From assembly GCF_032773895.1 (NCBI RefSeq), contig NZ_CP120416.1, positions 2,354,001-2,418,000 on the forward strand: 64,000 nt of DNA. Direction: 5' to 3'. Positions 55,519 to 64,000 of the stretch are shown in pieces. Position 1 is the stretch's first letter. Each line of letters begins with the position of its first letter. This DNA is from Teredinibacter sp. KSP-S5-2. Lineage in GTDB: Bacteria; Pseudomonadota; Gammaproteobacteria; Pseudomonadales; Cellvibrionaceae. The translations under genes were made by a program, and so were the position numbers. The notes under the pieces were generated by a model. That model did not search any database and was not told where the DNA came from. It worked only from the letters and a program-made list of their open reading frames with translations.

Positions 55519-56418
55519 CTAGTCTTTCTTTCTTAACACATAAAACTCACATACGGATTGCAAGCCAGGAGGTTTAGCCACACTTGATAATACCTCCAAC
55601 CCCTGAGAAACAAAGTAGTCAAACGACAACAACACCGGAGTATGCCCAAAAACCAGCGAAACACCACCAGGCTTCAAACATGTAATTAGCTTTCGAAATA
55701 GAATATCCGCATCAGCAGCGGAAACCACAAATGAATTAAGAAAACGAAAAACCAAAACATCAACAGATGACGGTCTGACACATGGTTTAATGCTGTCTCC
55801 ACAAATTGTCTCATCTAATTTTAGCGATGACACCTCAACCATTTTTGGATTTATATCCTGCCCTATTGTATAAATTCCCTTAAACTCGTTTTTCATTGTT
55901 TCCAAAAACTTACCAGTTGAACATGCCGGATCGTAAAAAACTCCTTTTGTCTGACCATACTCTTTAAGTTTATTTATTGCTATTTCTCTAAGCGGTATTT
56001 CATCATCATTAAGCTCCCTTTCGAGCTCCAATGAAGGCATCCATTGCTCTTGAGAACATAACTCCTCACCACCACCTTCGTTTAGTGTTAAAAATGGATA
56101 GTAGAGATACGCCCCATCCATTTTTAGAACTCTATCGAACGCCTGATGCTTTTCTTGTTCAGACATAATTTCATAAAAAAAACTATATCCTTTTTCACAA
56201 ACTTTCATTGAACGGTATTTACCAAACAGCATTCCCTCTTCAACAAGACAGGTCTTCCTTTTTACAACTTTCCCATCAACCAAAAAATCAGCCTCATACT
56301 TTTTACCAACAAAAGTATCTCCGCCTATTTTCATAAAAAAAATATCGTGCGGCTTATCTCTGTGAGAGCAAAAAAAATGGTCCACACCAACATCTCGTTT
56401 AACTAATGTAGTATTCAA
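55519..56418 (-). CDS. SAM-dependent class I methyltransferase-like transferase
   Basis: About 299 residues from TTG 56418, which has GGAG seven bases upstream; the open frame reaches 56433 (TTG), and no ATG is suitable. The N-terminal half is unrecognised. Residues 160-230 carry the SAM motif FYDPACSTGKFLETM, GQDINPKMVEVS and ICGDSIKP. DPACSTG followed by GQD is also a pattern I associate with SAM-dependent aminocarboxypropyl transferases of the nocardicin type, so either methyl or 3-amino-3-carboxypropyl transfer is possible. The gene sits between the NRPS and the VOC gene in the peptide operon. Confidence 0.7.
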   Translation of the reverse strand: MNTTLVKRDVGVDHFFCSHRDKPHDIFFMKIGGDTFVGKKYEADFLVDGKVVKRKTCLVEEGMLFGKYRSMKVCEKGYSFFYEIMSEQEKHQAFDRVLKMDGAYLYYPFLTLNEGGGEELCSQEQWMPSLELERELNDDEIPLREIAINKLKEYGQTKGVFYDPACSTGKFLETMKNEFKGIYTIGQDINPKMVEVSSLKLDETICGDSIKPCVRPSSVDVLVFRFLNSFVVSAADADILFRKLITCLKPGGVSLVFGHTPVLLSFDYFVSQGLEVLSSVAKPPGLQSVCEFYVLRKKD

Positions 56419-56458
56419 AGCCAATCTCCACAATCGAATAAGGAATCAAACATATAAA

Positions 56459-59400
56459 TCAACTTTCGATAACTCTTAACATTTCAGAAAAAATTAAATC
56501 TTTATTACTACTTTCAAAAAGTTGATGATGCTCCCCTTCGACTCTTGACACAATCAGATTTGGCAATACCTCATCCGACCAACCACAGTTAACAACTAGA
56601 TTAGTTTTAGTTTCGTAAGTTTCATTCGCAACAATCAAATTGACTTCATTTTTATATGTATCAAATTCATGAGCAAACGCCAACATTGTATTAGTCATTA
56701 TTTCAGACTGAATTATATCGTCTTCCAAGTTCTCAGTTTTCGCATCTAAAACAGATTCACGACGAACCTCACTCAAATTAAAACTATCAATCATAATCAG
56801 TTTTTTCACTTCCCCTCCGTGTTTAGCCATTTGCCTAGCCATTTCCAATGCAACAACACCTCCGAATGACCAACCACCTAAAATAATTGGACCGTCATCT
56901 ATTAGGGTTCTTGCCCACTCAACATACAAAGAAGCCATCTCCTTAAGAGAGGTAAACTTGTGTTTGGCCATCAATCTTGGGTTGCTAAAAGCGAAGACTT
57001 TTCTATCTCTAATATAATTTTCCAAACCGTCGTAACAATGAGACATACCTTCAACAGGGTGAATAAGAACAAGGGGGGGCTTGTCAAGATTTCTATATTC
57101 ACCAAGCTCAATTATGTGTTCATTTTTTTCGGAGTTGGAAACTGACACGATTGCCTCCGAAATTCCGGAGATAGTTGGAAATTTAAACACATGAGAAACT
57201 TCAACAATCAAATCGTCACTAAGGTTCTTTCTAATCTCTCTTACAAGCTGAATCGCCATCAAAGAATGACCGCCTGCATCAAAAAAATTATCAAACCTTG
57301 AACGTGGGGTTCGTCCTGTTATCTCTTTCCAGGCTTTTGCGACAACCAACTCAAGACCACTAAATGATTCTACATCTTCAGGCTCAATATCATTTTCAGA
57401 AACCTCCAGTGTTTTCATTAAAGCTTGCCTGTCGACCTTTCCGTTGATGGTCAACGGTAACTCAGACATAACTTTCATATTTGAGAACTGAACGACCTCC
57501 CCCACTCTAGGAGACAACCAGATATTTATTTCTGCCACAGCGTGCTGTTCGTTTTTCACTCCCTTATCATTCAGGACTATAAACGCCGCTAAGGTACCAG
57601 AATCATTGCACTCAACAAACTCGACAATGGCAGTGTCAACATAGTTATGAGAAGCCAATAATAACTCTATAGAATCTAAATCTACTCGTTGACCTCGAAT
57701 TTTTATTAATCGATCATTTCGTCCTGCAAATTCTACCTCCCCCTCAAGGTTCCATTTACCTCGGTCACCCGTTTTGTAAATGACATCAGCTCGATTCGAT
57801 ATAGGTGAAGGAACAAAGCTACTGGCAGTATTAATCGGATCATCCAAATATCCTAAAGCGAGAGATGAACCAGCTATAAAAATATCACCCTCAACATTGA
57901 CGGGAACTGGCCGAAGAAATTTATCAAGTATTAAAATTTCCGTCCCATTAGAAGAAGTTCCAATTGGAACTTTTATTTTCTTACCATCATCAAAAAAACA
58001 AAGATGATCAGTAACACTAACCGACGCCTCCGTCGGGCCGTATCCCTGCCATAAACGCATGCTGGGGAATTTCTCATAAAAATCATGAACAAGAGTTGGT
58101 GAAACCACTTCACCACCGGTAATAACGGTCGAGAGTGAACATAACTCTGATGAAAATTCAATTAAGTATTTCAAAACGCTCGGAATCAAATGAACAGCAG
58201 TAACCCCATTTTCATTGATGAGATTTTCAAGAAGCTTAGGATCTAACGTACTTCCTTCTGGCGCAATTACCAGGACTCCACCATTTACCAGAGGAAAAAA
58301 CATTTCCCACAATAAGATATCAAAACCAACCGACGCGTTTGCCAATAAACGATCATTTCTACTAAAATCATATTTCCTTGAGGTTGAAAATATTCGATCA
58401 ACCAAACCAGACTCTCGACAAATTACGAGTTTAGGGTCTCCAGAGGTGCCGGATGTGGACAAGATAAACTTTCCAGACGGCAACGTTTGAATAAAATCCC
58501 TTTCTATAACATCAACAGAATCAATCGAGGATTTTGTCAGTATTTTTGCGCCATAAAATACTGTTTCGGATCCATAACTCGAGTTTGTAATAAGAAAATT
58601 TGCTTTAGACTTTTCAATACAACGGATCTTAGCTTGATCACTATGAAGTGGATTGATAATAACGGGAACTGCATCAATGTTTATCAATGAAAGAAACAAA
58701 GACACAAAATAGACAGAACGCCCCTGTTCAACAGCAACTATTGAGCCGGTTGAAATACCCAGACTCTGCAATTTGCCAGATAAACAAGAAACCTCCTCTT
58801 TTAGATTTGCATAGCTCCAAACAGTCCCTTTTTCGTCAACTATCGCAGTATCACGGCCATCTTCATAATTAAAAATGTTTTGGTTTAGAGTAAGACTGTC
58901 CTGATCAACAGGATTAATAATATTTTTCCCTAAACCTTCAGATAGAGTATTTCTTAGATATGGGAGTTCAGCAATCTTTGATTTTGAATAATCAGTAAAT
59001 GAAAAAATTATGGATTTATATATTTCGACAAACCCCTCCATTTCCACTTTGCTGAAATGAGATTTATCAAAATTAAAGTGAAGTTCCATTTTAGTGCCAG
59101 GCAGAACAATCAGCCCAATAGGATACTCCGTTTTCTCATTACAAAACCGATCTATAATGGTAATTTCACCCATTTGTTCGTCGGGCAGATTATCTTCAGG
59201 ATAGTTTTCAAACGCAATTAAACTATCAAAAATCCTATCATCAGATTTTTTCCGACCTCTCCATTTAGACGTGATTTCCGAAAGAGGCATCTGAGCATGC
59301 CGGGTAGCCTCGGCCAGAATACTTTGCGTCTCTTTAATATAAGAGACAACATCTGTTTTTCCATCATATTTCAATCTAAGGGGAACGGTGTTAATAAATA

Positions 59401-62400
59401 GCCCGACGATATCTTCGGATCCTGAAAGTTGCGGCGGCCTCCCAGAAACAGACACGCCGTGAACAACATCGTTTGAGCCGGATCTTAGTGAAAGCAAAAT
59501 ACTCCAAGCAGACTGAATTACAGCATTCGATGTTACAGAAATGCTTCTCGCAAAGCTATTCACCTTCTCCGTTTCGTCTTCTGTTAAAGCGATACGCCAT
59601 GTATCGAACTCACCCTCAACATCTGCACCAAATTCTGAAAAATTGGTTGGCTCTTCAAATCCATTCAAATAGTTTTCCCAATATTCATTGGAGTTTAGGT
59701 TATCAACCTTATACTTCAGCCAAGCAATGTAATCTTTATAAGGCCTCTGAGTCAGTTTTTGCAATCCTTCGCCACGAGTCAAAGCATCATATAATTTAAA
59801 AACATCCCCCCAAATTAATGATAGGCACCAACCATCCAGTAATATGTGGTGATGACTCCAGATTACAAAATGCCTTTTTTCTTCATTCTTTGCTAGATAA
59901 AAACGCCATAATCCAGCCTGATTCAGATCCAGCCGTTGGGCTCTATCTTCGTCTAGAAATAAGTCGATATGCTCATCTATCTTATCGGAATCAATATTCG
60001 TCCAGTCCAATAATTGAGGCTTATTGGTTGGCTCATAGGCAATATATTGCAAGAACGTATCACCACTATCCCACAAATATCCCGCCCTCAATATTTCATA
60101 TCTTCTGACGACTTGATTCCACGCCTGAATTAAGAGCATTTCATCAATCGGACCAATAAGTTCTATCACATTCTGATTATGATACGCATCGGATTCAGCC
60201 CAATAAAGAGATCTTAATAGCATTCCTTCCTGAGTTGGTGATAAAGGATAAATATCCAGCGGCGCTTTATCTACTTGCGAAATAGTAATTTCGCTATATT
60301 CCTCAACTAAGGGGTAATCACTACTTACTCTAGTGTTCCATATGCAACGTTCATCGAGCATTTTTAGCCAAGAATGCTCGACCTCTGATTCAATGCTGGA
60401 AAGAGATAGCATTTCACTCCGGTGTGAATGCATGTGAACTAGAAGTGTTTCATTTTCTGCTACACAATATACAAGTAAGTCATAATCACCTATAAGACTC
60501 TGCGCCATTGACTCGTAATAATCATTTGAGAGCCTAAGGGAGGTATTTTCTTGTGACTGCGGAACATAACCCGGAAGATATACAATTTTACATCTTACAG
60601 AATTTGGTTTATGTAACTGTGGCAAATCGATTTCACCGTGTCGAATTTTCCTTATCGTACGAACATCCGCATCTTTTATGTCCAGATTTCCCGAAACGAC
60701 ATTCGAAATTCTTCCAAAGACACGACTCGTCTCATAACCGCATTGTGAAGCAAACGCCCTACTCTCCGGTAGTTCAATAAAAAGCTCATCTATGCCGATA
60801 CTCTTAAGTGAATTTATTACACATACTGAGATAACATCGGATAGAATATCATCGCATCCAGCCATCGGATCAACGCGCATGTGAAGCGTTTCTGGCAACG
60901 AAAAACGAATGGTACTTGACTCCGCTACACCAACTTTAGTTCTTTTTTCAAATACGCGTCCATCCTTATAAAAGCTCTTTGGAATTGTTGGATATTTCGC
61001 CATTTCCATAGCCAAGTCCCGATAGGATATTGACTCTTCCTGATATTGCTGAAAGTCTTTTTCCAGTATTGCGGAAAGATGAAAAACTGAAACCCAGTCC
61101 ACAACTTCCGGAGAAAAACTAATAACCACCTGAAACCTTCCATGATTCACTTCCAAAATATACGCCGCAAATAAATCATTCGTCCCATCAGCACACAACC
61201 AACCTGATGTGCTTTCAAGACCACTATTGACCTGACTTGATATAGAGCTGGTCTTTTCGATCGCTTCGATTAATTTCCATTCATTCCCGCTTTTGTTACC
61301 TGCAAGACCAGTATTCACCAGAAGTTGAAATATTTCTTCTAGTTTCCTTATCACCCCATTGATAGAATCCGCTTCGACCTCATATACAGTTGAGACAATA
61401 TCGGAAATGAGCGTATTCCCCCTCCAAATCTTCGAAAGCTCAGGGACAGGCATTTCTTCTTTGGAGCTTTTCTTAGAGATTCTCTGAGATAATTGTTTCA
61501 CTGTCGGATAATCAAAAACGTCTTTTACTTCAAGGATATACCCCTCTTTACGTAAAGCTGTGGCCATTTTAATAGCCAAGATCGAATCCCCACCCAACGC
61601 AAAAAAATCCAAATTAACATCATTTACTTCGATTTTAAGCAAAGTTTTCCATATTGATAAAACTAGCAATTCTTCATTCGTTGATGGTGGTGTAACTAAA
61701 TTTTTGGGGTTTATTAGCTGAGTTCTATATGAGGGAAGAGCCTTACGATCAACTTTCCCGTTTGAGTTCGTAGGTAATGAATCAAGTAAAACCCAATATT
61801 TTGGTACCATATATTTTGGTACACGTTTTTCTATCTCCGTTTTTAATACCTCGATATCAATTTCTTCAGCGCCAGTTATGTATGCAACCAAGTTGAGCTT
61901 TTCATCGTCAACAACCACAACAGTATTGGTGACAATATCCAATTTCCGTAATTGTTCCTCGACTTCACCAAGCTCAATTCTATAACCTTTGACTTTTACC
62001 TGAAAATCCGAACGTCCGACATATTCGATAACTCCACCCTCATGACGAATGACAACATCACCCGTTTTATATAAACGAGCGCCCTCAGCATTGGAATAAG
62101 GGTCAGGAATAAATCGTTCAGCAGTTAATGAAGGGCGGTTAATATAACCCTCTGCAACGGCCACACCTCCAATATACAATTCGCCTTCCGTCCCCAATGG
62201 AGCCATCGAAAGATCATCCAGTAATACGTAGGCAGTAACATTGTCTATAGGGCGGCCAATTGGTACAAATGGAAAATCATCACATTTGTTGAATGACCAC
62301 GCAGTAACGTCAATAGTCGCTTCCGTTGGTCCATAGTAATTTTTCAATCTTGCCTGCGGAAAAACCTCTTCGCACTTACAAGCCAAAGTTAAAGGGAGTG

Positions 62401-63301
62401 CTTCTCCGCTACATATTATTTGCTTAAGCGTTGTGATATTTTTGACATAATCATCATCCAAAAATGTACTTAACATCGTTGGGACAAAGTGTGTAATTGT
62501 TACCCCCTTTTCTGCCATTAAGTGCGCCAATTTAAACGTGTCTTTTCGATCGTTATCTGGCACAATCACTGTAGCAGCTCCATAGACTAAACCAAGAAGT
62601 TGCTCCCACACAGAAACATCAAACCCAAAAGATGTCTTATGGCAAATATTATCGTCGCTCGAAATCTCAACATCTTTTGCCATCCACGCAAGTCTGTTCA
62701 GTAAACTCATGTGGCTAATTGCACACCCTTTTGGTAACCCTGTAGATCCTGACGTATATATTACATACGCTACATCAGTAGAACTTCGATCCGACGCTGG
62801 CTTTTCTTCAAATGTATTTTCCGAAAGCTTATCCACCCAGAGAAAGTTGATGTCTAACCCGTCCAATTTGTCGGAGTTGGCGGAATCCGCTATCAAAAGC
62901 TTTGAACCAGAATCCTCAAGTTGCCACTTGACTCTGTCTTTAGGATTATCCATATCAATAGGCATAAACCCATTAACACTTTTTAATACCGCAACGACCG
63001 CTGCCAGCCTTTCAATACACGGCATCATTGCAATAGCGACAAGCCCGTTTTTGTTTGTCTTTTTCCGTATCCCATATTCGATTTTACATACAAGCCGCCA
63101 AAAATTTGAAAAACTTAATTTTTCCTCTCCAAAAACAACGGCTGTGTCATCAGGGTGACTCTCAACATTTTCAAATATGAGCCTATCGACAGTCGACTGA
63201 CTTTCAAATTCGACAATATCTCCTTGCTGCTTATAAACCTCATACTTCTCTTCATCATCAAGTGAGATTAAATCCAATACACTCTCATCTAGAATTGACA
63301 T
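56459..63301 (-). CDS. Nonribosomal peptide synthetase: A-T-degenerate E-C-A-T-TE
   Basis: The 2280-residue protein adds two residues and releases the chain. A1 (about 30-530) has YTSGSTGLPKG, YYGPTEAT and NGKVDRKAL; the pocket residues read D-V-W-H-I-S-Y-I-D, closest to Ser codes. T1 Ser is near 571 (FFALGGDSILAI). Residues 625-1030 resemble an epimerisation domain that has lost its catalytic motif (SPEVVDW where HHxxxDG is expected; PESRAF where EGHGRE is expected). C (1030-1470) is intact, with SHHHILLDGW near 1152. A2 (1490-1975) has STSGTSGDPK and pocket D-I-W-H-I-G-G-V-S, unassigned. T2 Ser is near 2013 (GGHSLMAI). TE has GGWSFGGVVAL near 2143 and His in GEHHQLF. It starts with an A domain after a C-ending protein, so the two form one line. 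Confidence 0.9.
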   Translation of the reverse strand: MSILDESVLDLISLDDEEKYEVYKQQGDIVEFESQSTVDRLIFENVESHPDDTAVVFGEEKLSFSNFWRLVCKIEYGIRKKTNKNGLVAIAMMPCIERLAAVVAVLKSVNGFMPIDMDNPKDRVKWQLEDSGSKLLIADSANSDKLDGLDINFLWVDKLSENTFEEKPASDRSSTDVAYVIYTSGSTGLPKGCAISHMSLLNRLAWMAKDVEISSDDNICHKTSFGFDVSVWEQLLGLVYGAATVIVPDNDRKDTFKLAHLMAEKGVTITHFVPTMLSTFLDDDYVKNITTLKQIICSGEALPLTLACKCEEVFPQARLKNYYGPTEATIDVTAWSFNKCDDFPFVPIGRPIDNVTAYVLLDDLSMAPLGTEGELYIGGVAVAEGYINRPSLTAERFIPDPYSNAEGARLYKTGDVVIRHEGGVIEYVGRSDFQVKVKGYRIELGEVEEQLRKLDIVTNTVVVVDDEKLNLVAYITGAEEIDIEVLKTEIEKRVPKYMVPKYWVLLDSLPTNSNGKVDRKALPSYRTQLINPKNLVTPPSTNEELLVLSIWKTLLKIEVNDVNLDFFALGGDSILAIKMATALRKEGYILEVKDVFDYPTVKQLSQRISKKSSKEEMPVPELSKIWRGNTLISDIVSTVYEVEADSINGVIRKLEEIFQLLVNTGLAGNKSGNEWKLIEAIEKTSSISSQVNSGLESTSGWLCADGTNDLFAAYILEVNHGRFQVVISFSPEVVDWVSVFHLSAILEKDFQQYQEESISYRDLAMEMAKYPTIPKSFYKDGRVFEKRTKVGVAESSTIRFSLPETLHMRVDPMAGCDDILSDVISVCVINSLKSIGIDELFIELPESRAFASQCGYETSRVFGRISNVVSGNLDIKDADVRTIRKIRHGEIDLPQLHKPNSVRCKIVYLPGYVPQSQENTSLRLSNDYYESMAQSLIGDYDLLVYCVAENETLLVHMHSHRSEMLSLSSIESEVEHSWLKMLDERCIWNTRVSSDYPLVEEYSEITISQVDKAPLDIYPLSPTQEGMLLRSLYWAESDAYHNQNVIELIGPIDEMLLIQAWNQVVRRYEILRAGYLWDSGDTFLQYIAYEPTNKPQLLDWTNIDSDKIDEHIDLFLDEDRAQRLDLNQAGLWRFYLAKNEEKRHFVIWSHHHILLDGWCLSLIWGDVFKLYDALTRGEGLQKLTQRPYKDYIAWLKYKVDNLNSNEYWENYLNGFEEPTNFSEFGADVEGEFDTWRIALTEDETEKVNSFARSISVTSNAVIQSAWSILLSLRSGSNDVVHGVSVSGRPPQLSGSEDIVGLFINTVPLRLKYDGKTDVVSYIKETQSILAEATRHAQMPLSEITSKWRGRKKSDDRIFDSLIAFENYPEDNLPDEQMGEITIIDRFCNEKTEYPIGLIVLPGTKMELHFNFDKSHFSKVEMEGFVEIYKSIIFSFTDYSKSKIAELPYLRNTLSEGLGKNIINPVDQDSLTLNQNIFNYEDGRDTAIVDEKGTVWSYANLKEEVSCLSGKLQSLGISTGSIVAVEQGRSVYFVSLFLSLINIDAVPVIINPLHSDQAKIRCIEKSKANFLITNSSYGSETVFYGAKILTKSSIDSVDVIERDFIQTLPSGKFILSTSGTSGDPKLVICRESGLVDRIFSTSRKYDFSRNDRLLANASVGFDILLWEMFFPLVNGGVLVIAPEGSTLDPKLLENLINENGVTAVHLIPSVLKYLIEFSSELCSLSTVITGGEVVSPTLVHDFYEKFPSMRLWQGYGPTEASVSVTDHLCFFDDGKKIKVPIGTSSNGTEILILDKFLRPVPVNVEGDIFIAGSSLALGYLDDPINTASSFVPSPISNRADVIYKTGDRGKWNLEGEVEFAGRNDRLIKIRGQRVDLDSIELLLASHNYVDTAIVEFVECNDSGTLAAFIVLNDKGVKNEQHAVAEINIWLSPRVGEVVQFSNMKVMSELPLTINGKVDRQALMKTLEVSENDIEPEDVESFSGLELVVAKAWKEITGRTPRSRFDNFFDAGGHSLMAIQLVREIRKNLSDDLIVEVSHVFKFPTISGISEAIVSVSNSEKNEHIIELGEYRNLDKPPLVLIHPVEGMSHCYDGLENYIRDRKVFAFSNPRLMAKHKFTSLKEMASLYVEWARTLIDDGPIILGGWSFGGVVALEMARQMAKHGGEVKKLIMIDSFNLSEVRRESVLDAKTENLEDDIIQSEIMTNTMLAFAHEFDTYKNEVNLIVANETYETKTNLVVNCGWSDEVLPNLIVSRVEGEHHQLFESSNKDLIFSEMLRVIES

Positions 63302-63318
63302 ATATATAGCCCTAAATT

Positions 63319-64000
63319 TTACTTATTAACCAGTTTTTCCAGCGTTCCATTAACAATGGACTCAATACTATTCGATATTTTCTTATTGTTATCACTGTAA
63401 TGATAAATCAGTTCAAACTTAATTTTGTCTTCTGATTGGATTACCACAAATACCCATGGAATCTCACTAGTCTCTACAGACCTAACGACGTCCAGATGAC
63501 CATCAACACCCAAATTCGAACCAGTTTTCTCACCGGGGTAATTCTCATAAACTACGACCGTATTAAAAAGATCACCATCCATTCCATTTTTTCTACAGCC
63601 CGATAAAATATTTGTTAAAGATGCAGTAGAATTCTCCAAAATACAAACAATCTGACCATTTACTTTTTCAAATAAAGACTTAACTGTATCGTCTGTAGAG
63701 ATATTAATCACAACCGGAAGCGTATTAAGAAAGAAACCAATTACATTATCAAAACCGGAAATGCTGGAGTCACGACTCGATACCACCAAACCATACGCCA
63801 CATCTCTATTTCCTGTTAACTTCGAAAGAGCCAGGACCCAAGCTGTTTGAATAACCGCGCTTACCGTCACTCGCATTGAGCGGGCAAATTCCAAAATTTG
63901 AATTGAAATCTGATCAGACAACTCCCACATCTTTGTTTCATGTATGAGTTCAATACTGTTGACCTTTCCCAAAATACAAGGCTTCTTCATGCCAACCAAA
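63319..64000 (-). CDS. C-terminal end of an upstream NRPS, finishing in a condensation domain (partial)
   Basis: The 227 visible codons form the C-terminal half of a condensation domain: FARSMRVTVSAVIQTAWVLA, DVAYGLVVSSRDSS and IGFFLNTLPVVI. NTVVVYENYPGE and ELIYHYSDN follow, then a stop at 63319. The gene extends past the right edge, so the catalytic HHxxxDG lies outside the window. A TTG at 63999 is not a credible start. The protein ends without an A or T domain; the next gene starts with an A domain after 17 bases, so the condensation partner is supplied in trans by the next protein. Confidence 0.85.
   Translation of the reverse strand, partial: LVGMKKPCILGKVNSIELIHETKMWELSDQISIQILEFARSMRVTVSAVIQTAWVLALSKLTGNRDVAYGLVVSSRDSSISGFDNVIGFFLNTLPVVINISTDDTVKSLFEKVNGQIVCILENSTASLTNILSGCRKNGMDGDLFNTVVVYENYPGEKTGSNLGVDGHLDVVRSVETSEIPWVFVVIQSEDKIKFELIYHYSDNNKKISNSIESIVNGTLEKLVNK

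Overview
The window looks like chromosome of a marine-type gammaproteobacterium. The housekeeping block (purL, mltF, tadA, rlmA, a mioC/fldB flavodoxin pair, mnmC) has gammaproteobacterial form. The PEP-CTERM protein, FapA-like protein, ComFB-like protein and large secondary-metabolite operons suggest a Cellvibrionaceae-like genome (Teredinibacter/Saccharophagus type). That placement is an inference from gene content; no database search was possible.

Layout. (1) Positions 1-8713, minus strand: a small polyketide operon. It has one 2173-residue trans-AT-type synthase with domain order ACP, DUF2156/GNAT-like, PLP beta-eliminating-lyase-like, KS, ACP, thioester reductase, followed by an extended SDR and a GMC oxidoreductase cut by the window edge. 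Upstream on the same strand are a perfect 12-base ops core (9204-9215) and a lone tRNA-Cys (9254-9327). Next to them, on the plus strand, lies an RfaH-type NusG paralog (10126-10626). Together these suggest that an RfaH/ops antitermination circuit controls the polyketide operon. (2) 10627-15040: an AT-rich segment with an isolated HD-plus-GHKL ATPase gene (putative conflict/defence protein) and a small PAP2-like membrane protein. (3) 15095-26077: a putative immunity gene, a giant secreted vWA/PKD/cadherin-like/YD-repeat protein ending in a putative nuclease, and a PEP-CTERM protein. (4) 26959-34999: a His-rich TonB receptor with a small His-rich partner (probably zinc), a FapA-CBS-HDOD operon, a membrane-bound Fis-type regulator and a secreted protein of unknown function.

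(5) 35127-49892: core genes. purL, mltF, the DUF1653-rlmA-tadA operon, the mioC-like/fldB/mnmC operon, a ComFB-like protein, a periplasmic binding-like protein and a membrane vWA protein with a very acidic tail. (6) 50270-64000, minus strand: a nonribosomal peptide operon entering from the right edge. In order of transcription it holds the end of an NRPS finishing in a condensation domain, a 2280-residue NRPS (A-T-degenerate E-C-A-T-TE), a SAM-dependent transferase, a VOC metalloenzyme, a class I aminotransferase, an Ldh-family reductase, an FAD/NAD(P) protein and a family 2 glycosyltransferase.

The strongest candidate for an undescribed system is the polyketide locus. It combines a PLP beta-lyase-like domain and an MprF/DUF2156-like acyl- or aminoacyl-transferase fold in one synthase, with an ops site, a dedicated RfaH-like factor and a tRNA-Cys beside it. 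All domain calls were made by reading motifs in the translations. Domain boundaries are approximate.
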